This document shows positions 11,468 to 23,516 of a DNA stretch of 64,000 nt, piece by piece (within the stretch, counting starts at the first letter, position 1; the number at the start of each line of letters is the position of its first letter). The position numbers and the translations under genes are program-made. The DNA is taken from contig NC_035438.2 of NCBI RefSeq assembly GCF_002127325.2, forward strand, positions 147,139,207 through 147,203,206. The letters run 5' to 3'. The stretch comes from Helianthus annuus (Eukaryota > Streptophyta > Magnoliopsida > Asterales > Asteraceae). Under the pieces are notes generated by a model. The model was given only the letters and a program-made list of their open reading frames with translations. It was not told where the DNA came from and ran no database searches.

Positions 11468-12823
11468 TCGCTACCAAAACGCCTCTTCAAAATATCTTAT
11501 TATGCAAACTCGATCATATTTTATACCCAAATTGTTTATCATTATTCAAAATACCCACTCATACCGATTTCAAAATACATTGTTTTATCAAACGTACTTC
11601 TTATTCTACAATCTATTTTCACTCAACTCATATACACGAGATTCTTAATCATATCTTAAAACGTCTTATTACTCGAACTCCAAAACCTTACGAAATGCCA
11701 CCTATCAATTAACTCGGTCCAACGAAACTCTTGCCCATGAACTTCATATTCGACTTAATCACTAAAACTTGCTCACATTATATCGTCATACTAGAGACTT
11801 CCATTCTTAATTGAAACCAAACCAACCTTTCTCAATTACTTATAGGATCTTATAGATATTATGAGATCGTTTTACCAAAGAATATTTCCAACATCAACGA
11901 ACCATTTGTCAAAACCCTTTAAAATGAACACTAAGACCTTTGATAAATCCCTTTTCCAAGGATCAACGTATTCAAAAAAACTCCAAAATTTCTTGTTTTG
12001 ATGAAACGAACTTACTTTTTCGAAGACCTTTTCCTACACCTATTTTCCAAAACATGTGGGCAAGAAGACTTCATAGGGACCGACCATTTTTTTCGGATTA
12101 CGTAAACCCTTTTAAACAAAATTAGCATTTCTATTTGTTACAAAATACGTTATGCATAACCAACGAGTACTTTATGTTCCTTTACATATACAAACTATAT
12201 TCTACCTTTCAAACCAAGCTCAATCTAATTTTGATTCGACAAACTCAACGTTTTGTTTAAACAACTATACATGCACATCATCATACACATTTTAGTCGAT
12301 ATCTCGCGACAACATCATTTATATCGTTCGTATCTACATACTTAACCTTTTTTTCCGCAATGTCTCAACGTACACTATATACGCAATATTTATTATTCAT
12401 ACCTACACCTATGTTCATACGTTTATGTTTGTACTTATACACATACTACTTACACGTTTATGTTTATGCTCATACATACATGCGTATTCATACTTAAACT
12501 TATGCTCATACTTTCATCCATACTCATGATTCATACATTCGTACCAATACGCGAGGGTAATCCAAGAGATTTGCTTGCGTGGGTCCCATACATACTTAAG
12601 CATGGAATTGCTTACATACTATATTCTTATACGTACACATTCTTATTCTTTTTATGTATACCCTGATTCATACACAACTAGTACAAGCTATGCAGATCAT
12701 GCGACGATCAAAATAATCGCGGGTGCACACGGGATTATAGTGATAGGCGTATGAGAACCATAGAGTGTACTACAGTGTATGGTAAGACACGGAACGTAAC
12801 CTGACACCGAATACGAGACAGGC

Positions 12824-12891
12824 GTGACATGGTCAAAACATGGTGGATACGCCGCTGGTACTTCCTATATATAAGTGTTTCACCATGTTAC
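12824..12891 (+). ncRNA. Conserved cassette between complementary arms
   Basis: The core GGTGGATACGCCGCTGGTAC followed by TTCCTATAT is flanked by imperfect complementary arms (12824-12839 and 12877-12891, with ACATGGT/ACCATGT perfect). The same core with different, mutually complementary arms lies in LTR-H (22468-22542) and in both TE-F LTRs, always in the sense orientation of the host element. Confidence 0.6.
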
Positions 12892-13588
12892 CAAACCGTC
12901 GTAAAACGTGCCACGAGAAATTCAGTGTTTTGCAGACCCTTTGACCTAATACAAACTTTAAATAACTCACAAACGCATTATATCCGATTATCCATGACGA
13001 GACTTCATCTTTAACACGCTACTTTCATCATATACTTGCATTCATTTAGTGTCAATTGTTCACCCCATACTCCTATTATTCTCCATTATCCTTTCTTTCA
13101 TATGAACCCCGTTCGCAATCAAGCTTGTTTAAACATTCAAATCCTAACTTATCTCATTACCTTTAAAACCGTCTTCCTATTCTCTTTTCTTATGTAAATG
13201 TACTTAGTATACCTTTAACAAATCTTTTCGTTACTCTCAATAAACAATTTTTACGAAAATGTGATTTTTATACTATCCTTTAGACTCCCCATGCAAACTA
13301 CCACACTTTTCATCGAAATACTAAACGCATTATACGAAAGTTATACTTCTTGGATATCATATTTTAAAGATACCTCTCCATTCTGGGACATTCAAACTTA
13401 TTTAAACTCCTTTGCCTATGCGCACGCATACACGTTTTACCTATGCTTAAATGCCTCAACTCATTTTAGTCAAACAAATTCCTATCCTATCGTTCTTCAA
13501 AATTTCGTACTTTTCTAAACGTTTCAAAACTCCCAAGTCTCGATTCTTTTAGCCAAAATGCTTTTTCTCCAAGGTCTTCCTCTTGAAT

Positions 13589-13624
13589 AAATTTCGGGAC
13601 GAAATTTCCTAAAGGAGGGGAGAC
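13589..13624 (+). other. TE-C GGA hairpin and polypurine tract
   Basis: AAATTTCG-GGA-CGAAATTT (13589-13607), then the purine-rich AAAGGAGGGGAGAC ending at the 3' LTR start. Plus-strand DNA synthesis primes here. The hairpin is shared by all gypsy families in the window whose 3' end is visible. Confidence 0.85.
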
Positions 13625-15790
13625 TGTAACGCCCTGCTTTTTCATACTTTCCATAATTAGAAAGCTCGCCTTGTAATGCTATTTTTGGAAATCTTGTATT
13701 ATTGTAGTCGTCTTTTCGTTGTAAAATCCGAGACTTGGATCATAAATAAAATTCGTATTTCTTTAAATTCACCATCTACATATTCATACATGTTCATACG
13801 TTCGAATTCATTGTACATCGAATCCTTATTTGTAATTCATACTTATACGATACTTATTCACGATGCCTGTCCATGCTTATCCTTAAATTGTTGATACCTA
13901 GAAACCCCTAATAATATGCTTATTTATACAACGGTTAATCATCTAATATGTGACATATACTTGTCACTTACAAACATGTTACATACTTGTACATTACACT
14001 TTTTACCTAGTTAAATCATGTTTTATTTCATATTTTACCTTGTTACAAGTTAGGGGAAACATTGTTGCATATTATTACACAACTTCATTAACAAAATTAC
14101 TCGTTATAATGTTTTAAAAATAAAAAAATAAAGAAATATGGCAGCCCCAATTCAGCAAAATTCAGCCCCATATAGTTGGGTTTTGTGGGCTAGTTTCAAG
14201 GTGTAACCCCTTCTAAACACTTCCAAAGCCCAACCCATTGAAACCCTAATCCTTCCCCCTATAAATACCACTTATAACCAGCCTCCCTACCACTTTTGCA
14301 ACACTAAAAACTCTCAAAACATCCTCCAAACCGTAGCTGAAAGCAAGGGTTCGAGCAGATTGACACCCCTTCACGAAAATGAGCATAACTCAATCAATTC
14401 TTATCCGATTCACTCGATTCTTTTTCTACTACTTTGTATTGACCTTATCTACGTTTCCATGGGTTTTTCACAGTAAATAAGTCCCTGGAATGTCCGATTC
14501 ACTCGATTCTTTTTCCTACTACTTTGTTAGGTTGTTTATGTTATTGTGCTAAACCTAGTTCGTGACCCTCCTTGGTTGTTTTTACATCAAGTGAAGTGGT
14601 GAACATTCAAGGGGTTCCTAAATGGAAGCATGTTCTTCCTACCCCGTACATGACATCTATGATAACACGAGGTGCCTAAATGAAGATCCTAATCTTCTAC
14701 CTCCTACTTGAATTATTGGACTAAATAATATGTAGTACTTAACCTAGATATATATATACGCTCATTCGAACCTTTGATGTTGAACTTGTGTTTATATATT
14801 AAAGTAGTAGAACATCACCTAAGACCTAAACTTTGTTGTGATTCTTATGGGTGTTCAACTCATGAAAACATTATCATAACCCTTGTGGTTACCAAGTGTC
14901 ATACAAGTGTTAAGTGTTGAAGATGATTATTTTCACATGCTATTCTCATATCTTACTTTTATGTTGTTTTAAATACCGAATCTCGACTCTAAGCATACTT
15001 GAACTTTAACCCTACACATTCAATCTTCTAACCTCATCAACTCGTCAATAATTGGATAATTGGAAAGCATATGCAAACTTTGTGAGTATACTCGTATTTC
15101 CCCTTTTTTTTACTTTTACCACTTTTGGGGTATAACATGTTTACTTATCAAAAACTTACACATGAACATTTTGCTTAAACACATGAACATTCCTATAACA
15201 TGCTTGTATACGTGATGGCTTGATACTTTAAACTTGGGTGAAACTTATGTGTTGAATTTATCATTAACTTCGTACGAGCCAAACCGTGACATATGTAGCG
15301 CTATAGGATTAACGACCCGCCCTTTATCATCGGTAATGTCATGAGCATATTGCGTTTTCTTGGTTTGATATGTTAGACACATGCCATGTTTAAATGTTTA
15401 TCTTGAATCACATGCTTGCTATGAGGAATTGTTTAAAACTTATATTTTGTTATGTACGTACCAAACTTGTATACTCGCCTTTGCTTTTGCATTGAATTGT
15501 ATTTTAAACATGTTACAGGTTGATGATGACGATGCCATGGAAAGAAGTAGCGTTGATGCCTAGATACACACATAGACGTTTAGGTTTAATATGTCGTATC
15601 AATTTTGCTTATGTTATCATGTATTTCTTTTGAAGTTGTTGTTACTTGAGTTTATGTAATGTTGACAATTGAAAGTTATGAAATGAAATGGGAATTATTT
15701 AATTATCGTCACAAATAGTGTTATGATGTCTCGAGCAATCTTCACACTTCGTCTCATCCCGATGTTTCCGCCATTGGTTGGGGTGTGACA
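13625..15790 (+). repeat. TE-C 3' LTR with internal deletion
   Basis: 2,166 bp and nearly identical to 7936-10377. At 14494 it jumps from the equivalent of 8817 to the equivalent of 9115, and about 32 bp of upstream LTR sequence (14405-14437) is copied into the gap (14494-14526). TATA box at 14260-14267. No coding sequence seen. Confidence 0.93.
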
Positions 15791-18299
15791 CTACAGAGGT
15801 TATCCTTCAGATTCTGAAATGCGGACTCCTGAGCTTCATTCCATTTGTAAGCCATGCCCTTTTGGGTGAGAGCCGTGAAGGGCTGAGCAATCTTCGAAAA
15901 TCCTTTGATAAATCTACGATAGTATCCTGCCAATCCCAAGAATTGGCGAATTTCGGTCGGAGTTTTAGCTGTAGGCCAGTTCTTTACAGAGTCGATCTTA
16001 GTTGGGTCGACGTGAATTCCGTCCTTGTTGACCACGTGCCCAAGGAAATGGACTTCTCGAAGCCAGAAGTCACATTTCGAGAACTTGGCGTACAGTTGTT
16101 CATTGCGAAGGAGTTCGAGAATAAGACGCAGGTGTTGTTCATGCTCCTCTTGGCTTTTCGAGTATATCAGGATGTCGTCAATAAACACAATTACGAATTT
16201 GTCGAGGTAAGGCTTGCATACTCGGTTCATGAGATCCATGAAAACCGCAGGTGCGTTAGTCATTCCAAAGGGCATGACAAGGAATTCGTAATGTCCATAA
16301 CGAGTTCTGAACGCAATCTTGGAGATGTCTTCATTACGGACTCTTAGCTGATGATAACCTGATCGTAGGTTAATCTTAGAGTAGTAGCTCGATCCTTGCA
16401 ACTGATCGAATAGGTCGTTAATACGTGGGAGAGGGTAGCGATTCTTGATGGTAACCTTGTTCAGCTCACGCTAGTCGATGCACATTCAGAATGTGCCATC
16501 CTTCTTCTTAACAAAGAGCACTGGTGCTCCCCAGGGTGACGAACTAGGACGGATAAATCCTTTATCCAATAGTTCCTGTAGTTGCGTAGAGAGTTCCTTC
16601 AGTTCTGCGGGGGCTAGTCGATAGGGCGCACGAGCTATAGGTGCTGCTCCGGGAGCTAGCTCGATTTGGAATTCGACCTGACGGTGGGGAGGGAGTCCAG
16701 GCAGTTCTTCAGGAAATACCTAGGGGTAGTCGCGTACCACTGGAAAATCTTCAATCCTCTTTTCCTTCTCCTGTGTGTTGGTGACAAGTGCTAAGATAGC
16801 GGTGTGCCCCTTTCGTAAACACTTCTAGGCTTTTAAGAACGAGATGATGCCCGTGACCTCTCCGCCTTTGTCACCTTGAATGATGAGGGGTTTGCCAGAA
16901 CAGCGGGGGATGCGAACCTTTTTCTCTTGACAGAGGATTTCAGCGCGATGTTTGGATAACCAATCCATACCGATGACGACGTCGAAGCTTCCAAGAACGA
17001 TAGAGAAAAGATCGATGTTATAGGTCTGTCTAGACAGTACTAGTTTGCAGTTGCTGATAACATGTGAGGCCTCGATGTTTCTACCATTAGCTAACTCGAC
17101 GATATACTTAGAACTTAGTATCGTAGGCGGGTGCTTAAGCTTCTTACTAATACGTAGGGATACATAACTAGCATCGGCTCCAGAATCAAATAATATGGAA
17201 ACATAACGATCATCGAGTAGGAACTTACCCGCCACGACGTTGGGGTCATTCCTTGCTTCTCCAGCTCCAATCACAAAAGCCCTTCCTCTTGCACCATTCC
17301 CGGCATTGTTGTTTTGATCGTTGTTTCCAGCTCCCTGATTGTTGTTGCGGTTCTGGTTCAGTTCAGGGCAATTCCTCTTAATGTGTCCCTCAGCTCCACA
17401 CTGGAAACATCCCTTGACATTCCCATGATGTTGCTGCTACTGTTGCTGGTTCTGCCCCGTGGGACGTGGACTCCTACAGTCCTTGGCCTCATGCCCCATC
17501 TTGCTACATCGCTGACACTGACCTTTCCCACAAGGCCCGCTGTGGTGCCGGTTGCACTTGTTGCACTTGGGGTGGTTTCCGCGATAGCCACCTTGTTGTT
17601 GAGGGCCCTTGTTGTTTTCAGTTTTCCTTTGCTGGGTTGGAGCCTGAGTGGGGTTAGCATCCTTGCTTTGATTTCCTTCCCACTTACGCTTGTTGTCACT
17701 AGAAGTTCCAGCAGTAGCACTGATCCTTTTGGGCAACTTGCCCTGTTCCACAGCCTGATCAGTGAGTTTGTGAGCAAGACGAACAACTGGCTGAATGGTA
17801 TTGAGGTTGGCTACGGTTACATGGCTCCGGATTTCCGGGGCCAAACCCTTGATGTACAATTGGATCCTTCGATACATAGGTCGAGACATGTTTGGGCAAA
17901 GAGCAGCATAGTCGTTGGACTGTTTGGTGTATGCCTCGATCTCTGATCCAACCATCTTGAGCTCAAAGTACTCGTTTTCGAGCTTGTGGATGTCATCCCT
18001 GTGACAATACTCTTCCTTAATCATGTCCTTGAAATCTTCCCACGCAGTAGCATTAGCAGTTTCCAAACCAAAAATCTGAATTTGCGCCTTCCACCAGGAA
18101 AGCGCGTTCCCTTCGAGCGTACCAGTAGCAAACTTCACCCAATTCGCAGGGGGACACTCACAGACAGCAAAGACGGCTTCGACTTTCTCAATCCAGTGTA
18201 GGAGACCTATGGCACCCTCAGTGCCATTGAAAGGGAGAGGCTTGCAATCCATAAAGGTTTTGAAGGTACAAACATGTGGTTGCGCAGGCGCGTGCTGAC
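15791..18299 (-). pseudogene. TE-B gag exon 2, protease, reverse transcriptase
   Basis: Upstream half of the TE-B polyprotein, read leftward from the acceptor at 18299. It holds the gag domain ([18 protein letters not shown]), zinc knuckle [14 protein letters not shown], protease with LFDSGAD (about 17190), and RT with [10 protein letters not shown] (about 16165) and SPWGAPVLF (about 16530). Nonsense codons lie at about 16480 (two, around MCID), about 16722, about 16828 and in the inter-knuckle Gln-rich stretch near 17438. The frame is interrupted at 15791 by TE-C. Non-functional; an intact homologue is TE-E. Confidence 0.9.
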
Positions 18300-18385
18300 C
18301 TGTTGTGAGAAGCGAAGCGAATAGGTTTAGGGGTGAAAAGACGATGTGACGGTAGGATCTAAACATCCTAAAATAACGAGTTTAC
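18300..18385 (-). other. TE-B gag intron (predicted)
   Basis: 86 nt between donor GGAG|GTAAAC and acceptor ACAACAG|GTCAGC on the minus strand. Removal joins the frame as ...HPG-G-QHAP... (split Gly codon). Unspliced reading shifts frame and stops. Same position and length in TE-E, same position but 99 nt in TE-D. Confidence 0.7.
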
Positions 18386-18491
18386 CTCCAGGGTGAGCTG
18401 CGAAAGCTGCAGCCACCGTGTTAAGCAGGTTAGTGAATTGAGCCTGAGTCATGTTAATGTTTCCTCTTCCACGTCCACTCGTTGTCTTCAT
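18386..18491 (-). pseudogene. TE-B gag exon 1
   Basis: ATG at 18491 opens 35 codons plus one base ([16 protein letters not shown] start, ending AAHPG) up to the donor at 18385. A short N-terminal exon rich in Arg/Gly. Equivalent exons are 39922-40027 (TE-E) and 47593-47692 (TE-D). Confidence 0.75.
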
Positions 18492-18755
18492 AATCAGAAA
18501 ACATAGTATGAGTGTGATGTCGTAATGTAGCGAGAATGAGATAGAGGAGGGAGGTGTATCTATCTAACTAGGCACACTAGTACGTATAGCAGAACAGAAA
18601 GCATAAAGCAAGAAAGCAAGTAAACACTAGTCCGAGCTATGAGGTCTAATGTGTTGAGTCTTGCACTTGGAGTATAGTGTCGTCACGAGTCACGGGTTAT
18701 AGTCTGGTTTTCCTCAAAAAGATTCCCTTTTTAAAACCAAGTTCACTATAACCAA

Positions 18756-18769
18756 TGGCTCTAATACCA
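18756..18769 (-). other. TE-B primer-binding site
   Basis: The minus strand reads TGGTATTAGAGCCA beside the 5' LTR: the initiator tRNA-Met complement with one transition. Confidence 0.85.
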
Positions 18770-18772
18770 ATC

Positions 18773-21198
18773 TGTCACACCCCCAAAATCCACATGCGGA
18801 GTGCCACCGCCTGGGGGCGTGACTGACCAGGATCCAGCCACCAATTATACTGAGCATTTCAATTAATATCATAAGTAGTATTCACCAACCACAAGGTTAG
18901 CAAATATCATAACCAAGGTTCAAAAGATTTAGATTCAAATAGTAGTTTAGGTAAGTAGCGGAAGCATAGACAAAATAGTTTAAAACAAGGTTCTTAGTTC
19001 AAGTTTGTTTAGAACCCAACACACGGGTTAGACGACCACTACACATCCACAAGCTGCAAGCTCCTGAGTCACTGGGTACCTGCAAAGCATGCAGTAGGGT
19101 ATCAACATAACGTTGGCGAGTTCACGAGGTGTCAAGTTTTAGTTTTCGAAAACGTAAGTTGTTTAGATAAAGCATTTATAATCACGTTATGGGGAGCTAC
19201 CCATCTGTAAGCTCACAAAACTGTAGATACCGAAACTGTTGACGTAAAGTTGTTGTGCCCCGAGTCAATGTCTATCGTCATTGACCAAGATGCAAGTCTA
19301 CTAGTTCACGCCCAATCCCCCCAGTCACGGTGTGAGGTTGTCAAACCTAATAGCGCTATCAACTAATAACCCGTTCGCCCTCGACGATTAATCGGTACTG
19401 TAAGCAGGGACTTAATGTGATAGAGTTTCGTTTAGCTTGGCTAGTTGTGATTTATAAATAATATCCAAACGTATCTCCCCCGGAGATAGTAATTTAAAAG
19501 TACCCAGTCATATTTCCCCCGGAAAAAATAGTTCAAAAGTATTTTCCCCAAAGTTGGTAGTTTGTCCGTGTCCCTCCCTGGGACGCACGCTTTTAGTGTG
19601 TGAACTCACCTTGGGTTGCTCGGCAGATTAGGTTACTTGGTCAAGCACACTGGTCACCACGTCCTAGCATGGTTACCAGTATAGGTCATGTTTGGGTACA
19701 GAGAAGTCACGTATATTCTACACGTATCTATCACACAGTACACATAACATATACGGTTATTGGGCCAGTCCTATCACCTGATCAATTAATAGTAACACAT
19801 AGTCCAGTTAAACAGTAGCAAGCACGAACGGTCCGCACAATTCGGCCCAATAACGGAGACAAGCAGCCCAGTCGAGACCATGCGGTCTTGACTCGAGAAC
19901 ATGCGGTCTCGAGTCGCATTCTGGAGATCTCGAGTTGTGAATGGCTGGTCTCGAGTGGTGCAGGCATGACTCACAACCTCGGAGGTCTCGAGTCCCGTCT
20001 CGAGCCGAGACTTTGTGATCTCGAGTCGAGACCTTGATGGTCTCGAGTCCCTGAAGTCTGTTTTGAGTTGCTTGGTCTAGGTCCCGAGTCGCAATCGCTG
20101 CGGTCTTGAGTTGTAGCTCCATGGTCTCGAGTCGAGACCAAGGGTGTCGACTTCACCACCTGTTGTTTCTTGCATGTCTACACAAGTCGTACTATCCAAT
20201 AGAATTCCCATGTCATGCTCCTATGTACTATCCAATGAAAATGCACAAACATGTTTGTTTGTCTAACAATTAACCAAAATGGATCAAACAACAAGTTTTT
20301 CAAATCTTCATATCATATTCAACACATATTCATCTAGTTCATCTTTAGGGTGTTTCATCCTAAACAAACATGTTCCTTTAAACCGATTTATGCTAGTATA
20401 ATACACCTAGTTTAATGTATTATCAATCATCATCATTTACACACATCCGAAAACATGATGACACCATATTCATACATTTTTCTACTTATTCATGTGTCAA
20501 GTTAGCATGATAATAAATCACTCTATTCTTCCTAACCATAACTTTATCTAGAATCAAGCATCTACATCATAGATAAACAACAATCTTCATACATTTCATG
20601 ATTTTTACTCACTAAATCAATCAAGATCATGCAAAAGAGGTTAAGCATATATTTCATCCATCAAGCACACATGACATCTAGTACACATATAACACCTAGT
20701 ACACATTAGAACACTAACCGGTAGAGACTCGAAGTGTGAGGGTATGAAGGGTCGATGAGTGAGCTTCCGAATGATGATTTCGAGCTTGAACCGAGCCGAG
20801 GGTCCTTGTTGTCACCGGTTTGGTCCGAGAGAAAGGAGAGGAGGTTTTGTAGTTCTAGGGTTTTAGTGAGGGAGAGAGTGTGTGAGAGTGTAAGGGAAAA
20901 GGTGGATGATGGGTTTTTATACTCGGTTTGGGTGGTGCACCCTACAAGGGTTTCGAGTGGGCTCAAAGGGGTTTGCAGCCCAACCGGCCCAACTATTTAC
21001 TGTTCACTCGAGACCGAGTGGTCTCGAGTCATGGTCTCGGCCCAGTAGTATTTATACACATACATATATATATATTTATTACATACACGTTATCAACAAC
21101 ACATAGCATATCAAGATAATTCACATCTTTCATTTAATAATTCATACGTACACATTGTCGCTACAAGATATGTGCTCGGGAAAACCCAGAGTGTCACA
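18773..21198 (-). repeat. TE-B 5' LTR
   Basis: 2,426 bp, sense-strand TGTGACACTC to GGGTGTGACA, matching 3394-5910. It contains the CTCGAG-rich block at about 19860-20145 and a TATA-like box on the minus strand at 20914-20921. No coding sequence seen. Confidence 0.92.
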
Positions 21199-22333
21199 TT
21201 TTCAGTACACATATTTTCATAGGGGTAACTTTATTGCCACTTTTCCATGCCTTCAGTGCTGTCCAGCTGGCTTCTATTTGGCTTTCACATTTTGTTACCT
21301 GAAACGCGTTTTAAAAATATTTTGTCAGTGGGAAATGCTGGTGAGTGAATCCCAGTTCAATCAAGTTTTAATAAAAACCATTGTACAGTATTGAGGGCGA
21401 TTCAGCAATTACATTTGTTTCCAAGTCATATCTATTAACACCCACGGTACTGTCAACCCGACTTGTGGAAATGTTACTCCTCGCAAGGCAGTAACAAATT
21501 TTGTATACAAAACCCCAACATACCGACGATAATTATATCCTTACAAATACTCAATAACTGCTTAATATATAATTAATTGTGTGAGGTTTTGTAAAAACAA
21601 TTTACAAAGAGGAGATTACTCACATTGCTGTCTTTGATTATCCTTTAGGGTTTCCTGGTGACAATCTATAAATTACACAAATGCATGCGTGTTAGTATAA
21701 TAACCCATTTTAACATTAGCAATACCCTCCCCGAGACGGCATTCCAATGACTACGTCGGGCAGAACCACGACAGCCGTTACGGAACCCTAGATCAATCGG
21801 GTAGAGTATCTAATACGTATCCAGGGGTTATAATACTTACAACGGAGCAGAATCTCGTTATTTAGGGGGGGTGGGGTATTAGACCCGAGTATAATGCCTA
21901 CTATTCAGAATTTAGAGAAGGAAAATTTTTGTAAGCGATTTCGGACTGAAGGCCGATGCCTCCTTTATATAGGGCCTGATTCTCACTTTCTCGCGGCTCG
22001 CGTAAATGTAAGCAAAGGCTTACGCGACCTTTTGGCCTAGGGGTCTAGGTATAGCTGATCCGGGTCATCGACTAGGTTCAACACGCGTCGGCCACGTGTC
22101 AGGACCGGAGCTCGCCTGGTTTTTAAGTTGTCGCGGCCCGCGTAAGGGTTAACTAAGGTTTACGCGGCCCGCCTGAAACCAATTTTCTTTGTTTTTTATT
22201 TATTTTTAATATTATAACGTATTTTGGGCTCGTTTTTTCACATACGGGGTGTATTTTAGGACATATTAGGATATTTTAAATATTTTTAGGGTGTCGGAAA
22301 ATATTACAAGGGTGTCGGTTTAGGGTTGTTATA
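21199..22333 (-). repeat. TE-A 5' LTR, right part
   Basis: Continuation of the LTR split by TE-B. A minus-strand TATA box (TATATAAA, 21964-21971) lies in a GC-richer promoter region, as expected for a minus-strand LTR. The outer end reads GGGTTGTTATA at 22333, one change from the usual complement of a TGTAACAACCC start, so the boundary is approximate. Joined length is about 1.32 kb. No coding sequence is seen. Confidence 0.6.
21964..21971 (-). promoter_or_regulatory. TATA box of TE-A LTR
   Basis: The minus strand reads TATATAAAGG about 360 bp inside the LTR start, in the position expected of the U3 promoter. Confidence 0.5.
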
Positions 22334-23115
22334 TTGGTTTACACATTACATGATTTACATTTTGACATTAAACATTTTGACATGGTTTATACAACAACAA
22401 AATTGGTTTAAACATGAACATTTTACATTGGTGGTTTGTTTGGGTAAGTGATTTAAGTAACGAGGTGTGTGTAATATGATACAAGCATGGTGGATACGCC
22501 GCTGGTACTTCCTATATAAAAGTACTTGTATGATATTACACATCGTAGCGTTATTTAAATCATTTCAATTTAGACATATAACATTTTACATAAATAACAT
22601 ATTTTTCACAAAACACTGTTTTACAAAACAGTTTGTTTTATACAACTCATTTTACTTGGTTATATTATTAACCATACACCTTTCTTTTATATAATCTGAT
22701 TTCTTATCGTGTTTTCATATGATTTATAAATGAAAACACTTAACAAGATTCATGACAAATTTTTGTTAAACATTTCTTTAAACCTAAGTCATGAATCCAA
22801 TTTTCATAAAACCTATGTATCTCACAGGCATTTTTATGCTGACGTACCTATCCTCACATGTGTTTTTCAGGAGCTCGTGCATAGGTTTGAGAAGGATACA
22901 CTAGGGTGGACTCGGGCCTTAGTGACATAAAATGAAGCTAGACTAGTTAAATAATGTTATGTACTCTTGTTTTCTTTCATTTAAGACAATGTAACTCTCA
23001 TGTTTGATAAATAAAACATAACTTTAAATGCCATGGTTGTGAAACAATAATTCTGTTACAACACTCCCCGACGTTTCCACCACGATTTGATGTTTTACGT
23101 GGTCGGTGTGTGACA
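22334..23115 (+). repeat. LTR-H: right part of a plus-strand LTR
   Basis: The end reads CTCCCCGACGTTTCC followed by TGGTCGGTGTGTGACA at 23115, matching in sense the end of the TE-F LTR. No primer-binding site follows, so it is a 3' LTR or solo LTR. The left part is not in the window, consistent with TE-A having inserted into it. It contains the conserved cassette at 22468-22542. Confidence 0.7.
22468..22542 (+). ncRNA. Conserved cassette in LTR-H
   Basis: Arms TGTGTAATATGATACAAG (22468-22485) and CTTGTATGATATTACACA (22525-22542) pair over 17 of 18 positions around a 39-nt segment with the GGTGGATACGCCGCTGGTAC core. The arm sequence differs from those in TE-C and is partly shared with TE-F. 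Confidence 0.65.
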
Positions 23116-23516
23116 ATATTCTTGTATAAAATTTACAGAAAAAGGAATTATATTCAAAGCAGAGTATTTTTCTGGTATTGTAATATATACTGAGCATCGT
23201 TGCCATAACGAACCGACCCACTACAAGTGCTAATACCATACCCGCGCCATAGGCCAATGTGAAAAATGATTTTTTTAGGTTTCAGTTTCACCCCTTATAT
23301 TACAAATAATATATGTTTTTAACCATTTCATTTTCATTAAATTTGATTTTTATATAATAACTTGCATTCTTAACTTTAAATAAAAATTGAATACACAATT
23401 GTATCCCGATAAAAATGTTTATTAAAAACAGAGTGCTATTCAAATTTCATATTGTAAACCAATGTTTTTAAGGCCGGACTGGACCGGCCAGCTTACTCTA
23501 TATATATATATATATA
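23116..23516. other. Unassigned AT-rich stretch
   Basis: About 400 bp with no coding, repeat or RNA signal I can support. It ends in a short TA tract that borders the following foldback element. Confidence 0.5.

Larger units (their letters stand above)
10394..13588 (+). other. TE-C non-coding interior
   Basis: About 3.2 kb without recognisable protein domains in any frame. The longest ATG-opened frames are about 107 codons and AT-biased, without motif. Contents I can support: a hairpin array at 10732-11467, a compensated hairpin at 10876-10913, and a conserved cassette at 12824-12891. The rest is AT-rich sequence in which I see no gene. Confidence 0.8.
7936..15790 (+). mobile_element. TE-C: non-coding LTR retrotransposon (LARD-like)
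   Basis: Plus-strand element with two LTRs (7936-10377 and 13625-15790) starting TGTAACG and ending GTGTGACA. It has a canonical primer-binding site, a polypurine tract and a perfect 5-bp target duplication. The 3.2-kb interior has no gag or pol similarity and only short ORFs, so the element must use proteins from another element. It is rich in potential hairpins. A sister copy (TE-G) starts at 60930. Confidence 0.92.
7931..15795. repeat. Target-site duplication CTACA of TE-C
   Basis: CTACA at 7931-7935 and again at 15791-15795 directly flank TE-C. Removing TE-C and one copy restores an uninterrupted TE-B pol reading (SAPILSL region), which proves TE-C inserted into TE-B. Confidence 0.97.

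Noticed and set aside
12824..12891. Hammerhead or other known self-cleaving ribozyme
   Set aside because: I looked for CTGATGA and GAAAC core motifs and did not find a consistent arrangement; no known ribozyme consensus recognised by eye.
12829..12893. Conserved cassette as a TATA-box promoter (CTATATATAAG)
   Set aside because: In TE-F the canonical TATA box lies elsewhere (52513-52520) about 1.6 kb upstream, and in TE-C the cassette is internal; a promoter role does not explain the complementary arms.
15778..16347. 189-codon plus-strand ORF
   Set aside because: Antisense shadow of the TE-B reverse transcriptase; codon bias and the known protein are on the other strand.
22334..22460. Independent insertion boundary of LTR-H at 22334
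   Set aside because: The edge coincides with the end of the TE-A LTR, so truncation by TE-A insertion is simpler; the missing half should be left of the window.
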